DNA of 6,064 nt from Nanobdellota archaeon (GTDB lineage: Archaea > Nanobdellota > Nanobdellia > Pacearchaeales > GW2011-AR1), in the NCBI GenBank assembly GCA_030704765.1, contig JAUYDD010000125.1, positions 1-6,064 of the forward strand, given 5' to 3'. The notes below the pieces were generated by a model, which ran no database searches, was not told the DNA's origin, and saw only the letters and a list, made by a program, of their open reading frames with translations. Shown piece after piece: positions 5,584 to 6,064 of the stretch. A program made the translations under genes and the position numbers. Numbering within the stretch: the stretch's first letter is position 1; each line of letters begins with the position of its first letter.

Positions 5584-5745
5584 TCAATCATCATCACAGT
5601 CTTCAAATTTGACTGAATAAAGATTCTCATAGTCTTTTTTACGTTTTTTAGAACATTCATCACAATATTTTCTAGAATATCTGCTTGTTATTTTTGCTGT
5701 GAACTCTTTTTTGCAATCCCTGCAGATTATTTTTTTTGTTTGCAT
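5584..5745 (-). CDS. Small zinc-ribbon protein, 53 aa
   Basis: ATG at 5745 opens 53 codons ending in TGA. The protein has two knuckles, CRDC (residues 8-11) and CDEC (28-31), separated by 16 residues, the pattern of a single zinc ribbon. A basic linker (KKRKK, 33-37) and an acidic tail ending CDDD follow; the extra C50 is not obviously a ligand. Small zinc ribbons of the IICxDCKKEF type are common in archaea, and most have no assigned function; nucleic-acid or protein binding is a fair guess. A TATA box centred 25 nt upstream supports the start and suggests a leaderless mRNA. The gene lies between the identical repeats R2 (downstream) and R3 (upstream), like a cargo gene between direct repeats, though nothing proves joint movement. 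Confidence 0.82.
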   Translation of the reverse strand: MQTKKIICRDCKKEFTAKITSRYSRKYCDECSKKRKKDYENLYSVKFEDCDDD

Positions 5746-5765
5746 GCCAATATAACATAATCCAA

Positions 5766-5774
5766 GGATATAAA
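5766..5774 (-). promoter_or_regulatory. TATA box for the zinc-ribbon gene
   Basis: TTTATATCC on the minus strand is centred about 25 nt upstream of the ATG at 5745. No Shine-Dalgarno is present, so a leaderless transcript is expected. This is the clearest such promoter in the window. Confidence 0.6.
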
Positions 5775-5925
5775 GCTTATTATTGGGTTTTTATATTAGT
5801 TTTTAAAAGCTTTTTAATTACTATATAATTAATCTATATAATTTATAAATTAATTATGCTGATTTTTTATAAAACCTTAAAATTGATGTTTTTAAGATTT
5901 AATACCATAAAATTCAATTTTTTAT
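5775..5925. other. AT-rich gene-free spacer upstream of the zinc-ribbon gene
   Basis: No ORF is seen. There is a perfect 9-bp inverted repeat, ATAATTAAT (5825-5833) with ATTAATTAT (5849-5857), and a 7-bp one, CTTAAAA (5876-5882) with TTTTAAG (5890-5896). In sequence this AT-rich both may be chance. Confidence 0.4.
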
Positions 5926-6064
5926 ATCAAAAAAACAATGGGCCACCACACCCTAAAGGTTTTTTGCCACAGCTAAAAAATCGCCTGCTGGCGAGTGTGG
6001 TTTGATTGGCCCTTGTTTTTAGGATGCTCAGAAATTAAAACAAACTGACATCCACATCTTAAAA
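5926..6064. repeat. R3: compound hairpin repeat, uninterrupted copy, cut by window end
   Basis: All 139 visible bases match R2 once R2's two extra blocks are removed (102 + 30 + 7 bases). Hairpin A is complete, with the same branched apex as R2. Hairpin B runs to CCACATCTTAAAA, where the window ends; if it matches R2 it should close with GATGTGG and the outer stem TTTAATTTCTGA. R3 is in the same orientation as R1 and R2, and the R2-R3 offset at the first block is 749 bp. Perfect identity points to recent duplication, conversion or strong constraint. Confidence 0.85.

Noticed and set aside
5177..6064. CRISPR array
   Set aside because: Repeats are about 100 bp and widely spaced, with internal hairpins. 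There are no regular spacers and no cas genes.

Overview
The window is AT-rich DNA that looks archaeal, most likely from a small-genome DPANN-type lineage. This is an inference from several signs. Genes begin without clear Shine-Dalgarno sequences. Three starts (5745, 3228 and, more weakly, 2334) have TATA-like boxes centred about 25-26 nt upstream, the spacing expected for archaeal leaderless transcripts. The permuted GTPase and the truncated class II synthetase paralogue also fit archaea. The exact lineage cannot be read from the sequence alone.

Layout: positions 1-133 hold a hairpin-rich repeat (here called R1). Three minus-strand genes follow, in transcription order: a 243-aa class II aminoacyl-tRNA-synthetase-like protein without an anticodon-binding domain (3228-2497), a circularly permuted YlqF/RbgA-type GTPase (2334-1447), and an unrecognised 411-aa protein (1408-173) only 38 nt downstream of the GTPase and probably co-transcribed with it. 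The divergent intergenic region 3229-3576 holds a GC-richer patch that reads like a small ORF with one in-frame stop, overlapping the synthetase-like start by ATGA. It also holds a 16-bp palindrome and a strong TATA box that would give the helicase mRNA a leader of roughly 120 nt. A complete DEAD-box RNA helicase with a basic Asn/Arg-rich tail is on the plus strand (3577-4971). A 53-aa zinc-ribbon protein is on the minus strand (5584-5745).

The most unusual part is 5177-6064 together with 1-133: a family of compound palindromic repeats. Each has one hairpin with a 3' bulge, a short linker containing TTTTTAGGATGC, and a second hairpin with a 5' bulge, so the two hairpins are roughly mirror images. 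R2 (5177-5568) and R3 (5926 to the window end) are identical over every aligned base visible (102 + 30 + 7), except that R2 is interrupted by two extra blocks of 119 and 115 bp. These blocks are themselves made of hairpins, and one sits in the terminal loop of a host hairpin. This looks like hairpin elements inserted into hairpin elements. No transposase is present in the window, so the mechanism is unknown.

Functionally, the recognisable genes centre on RNA and translation: helicase, ribosome-assembly-type GTPase and synthetase paralogue. The 411-aa protein and the zinc-ribbon protein have no assigned role.
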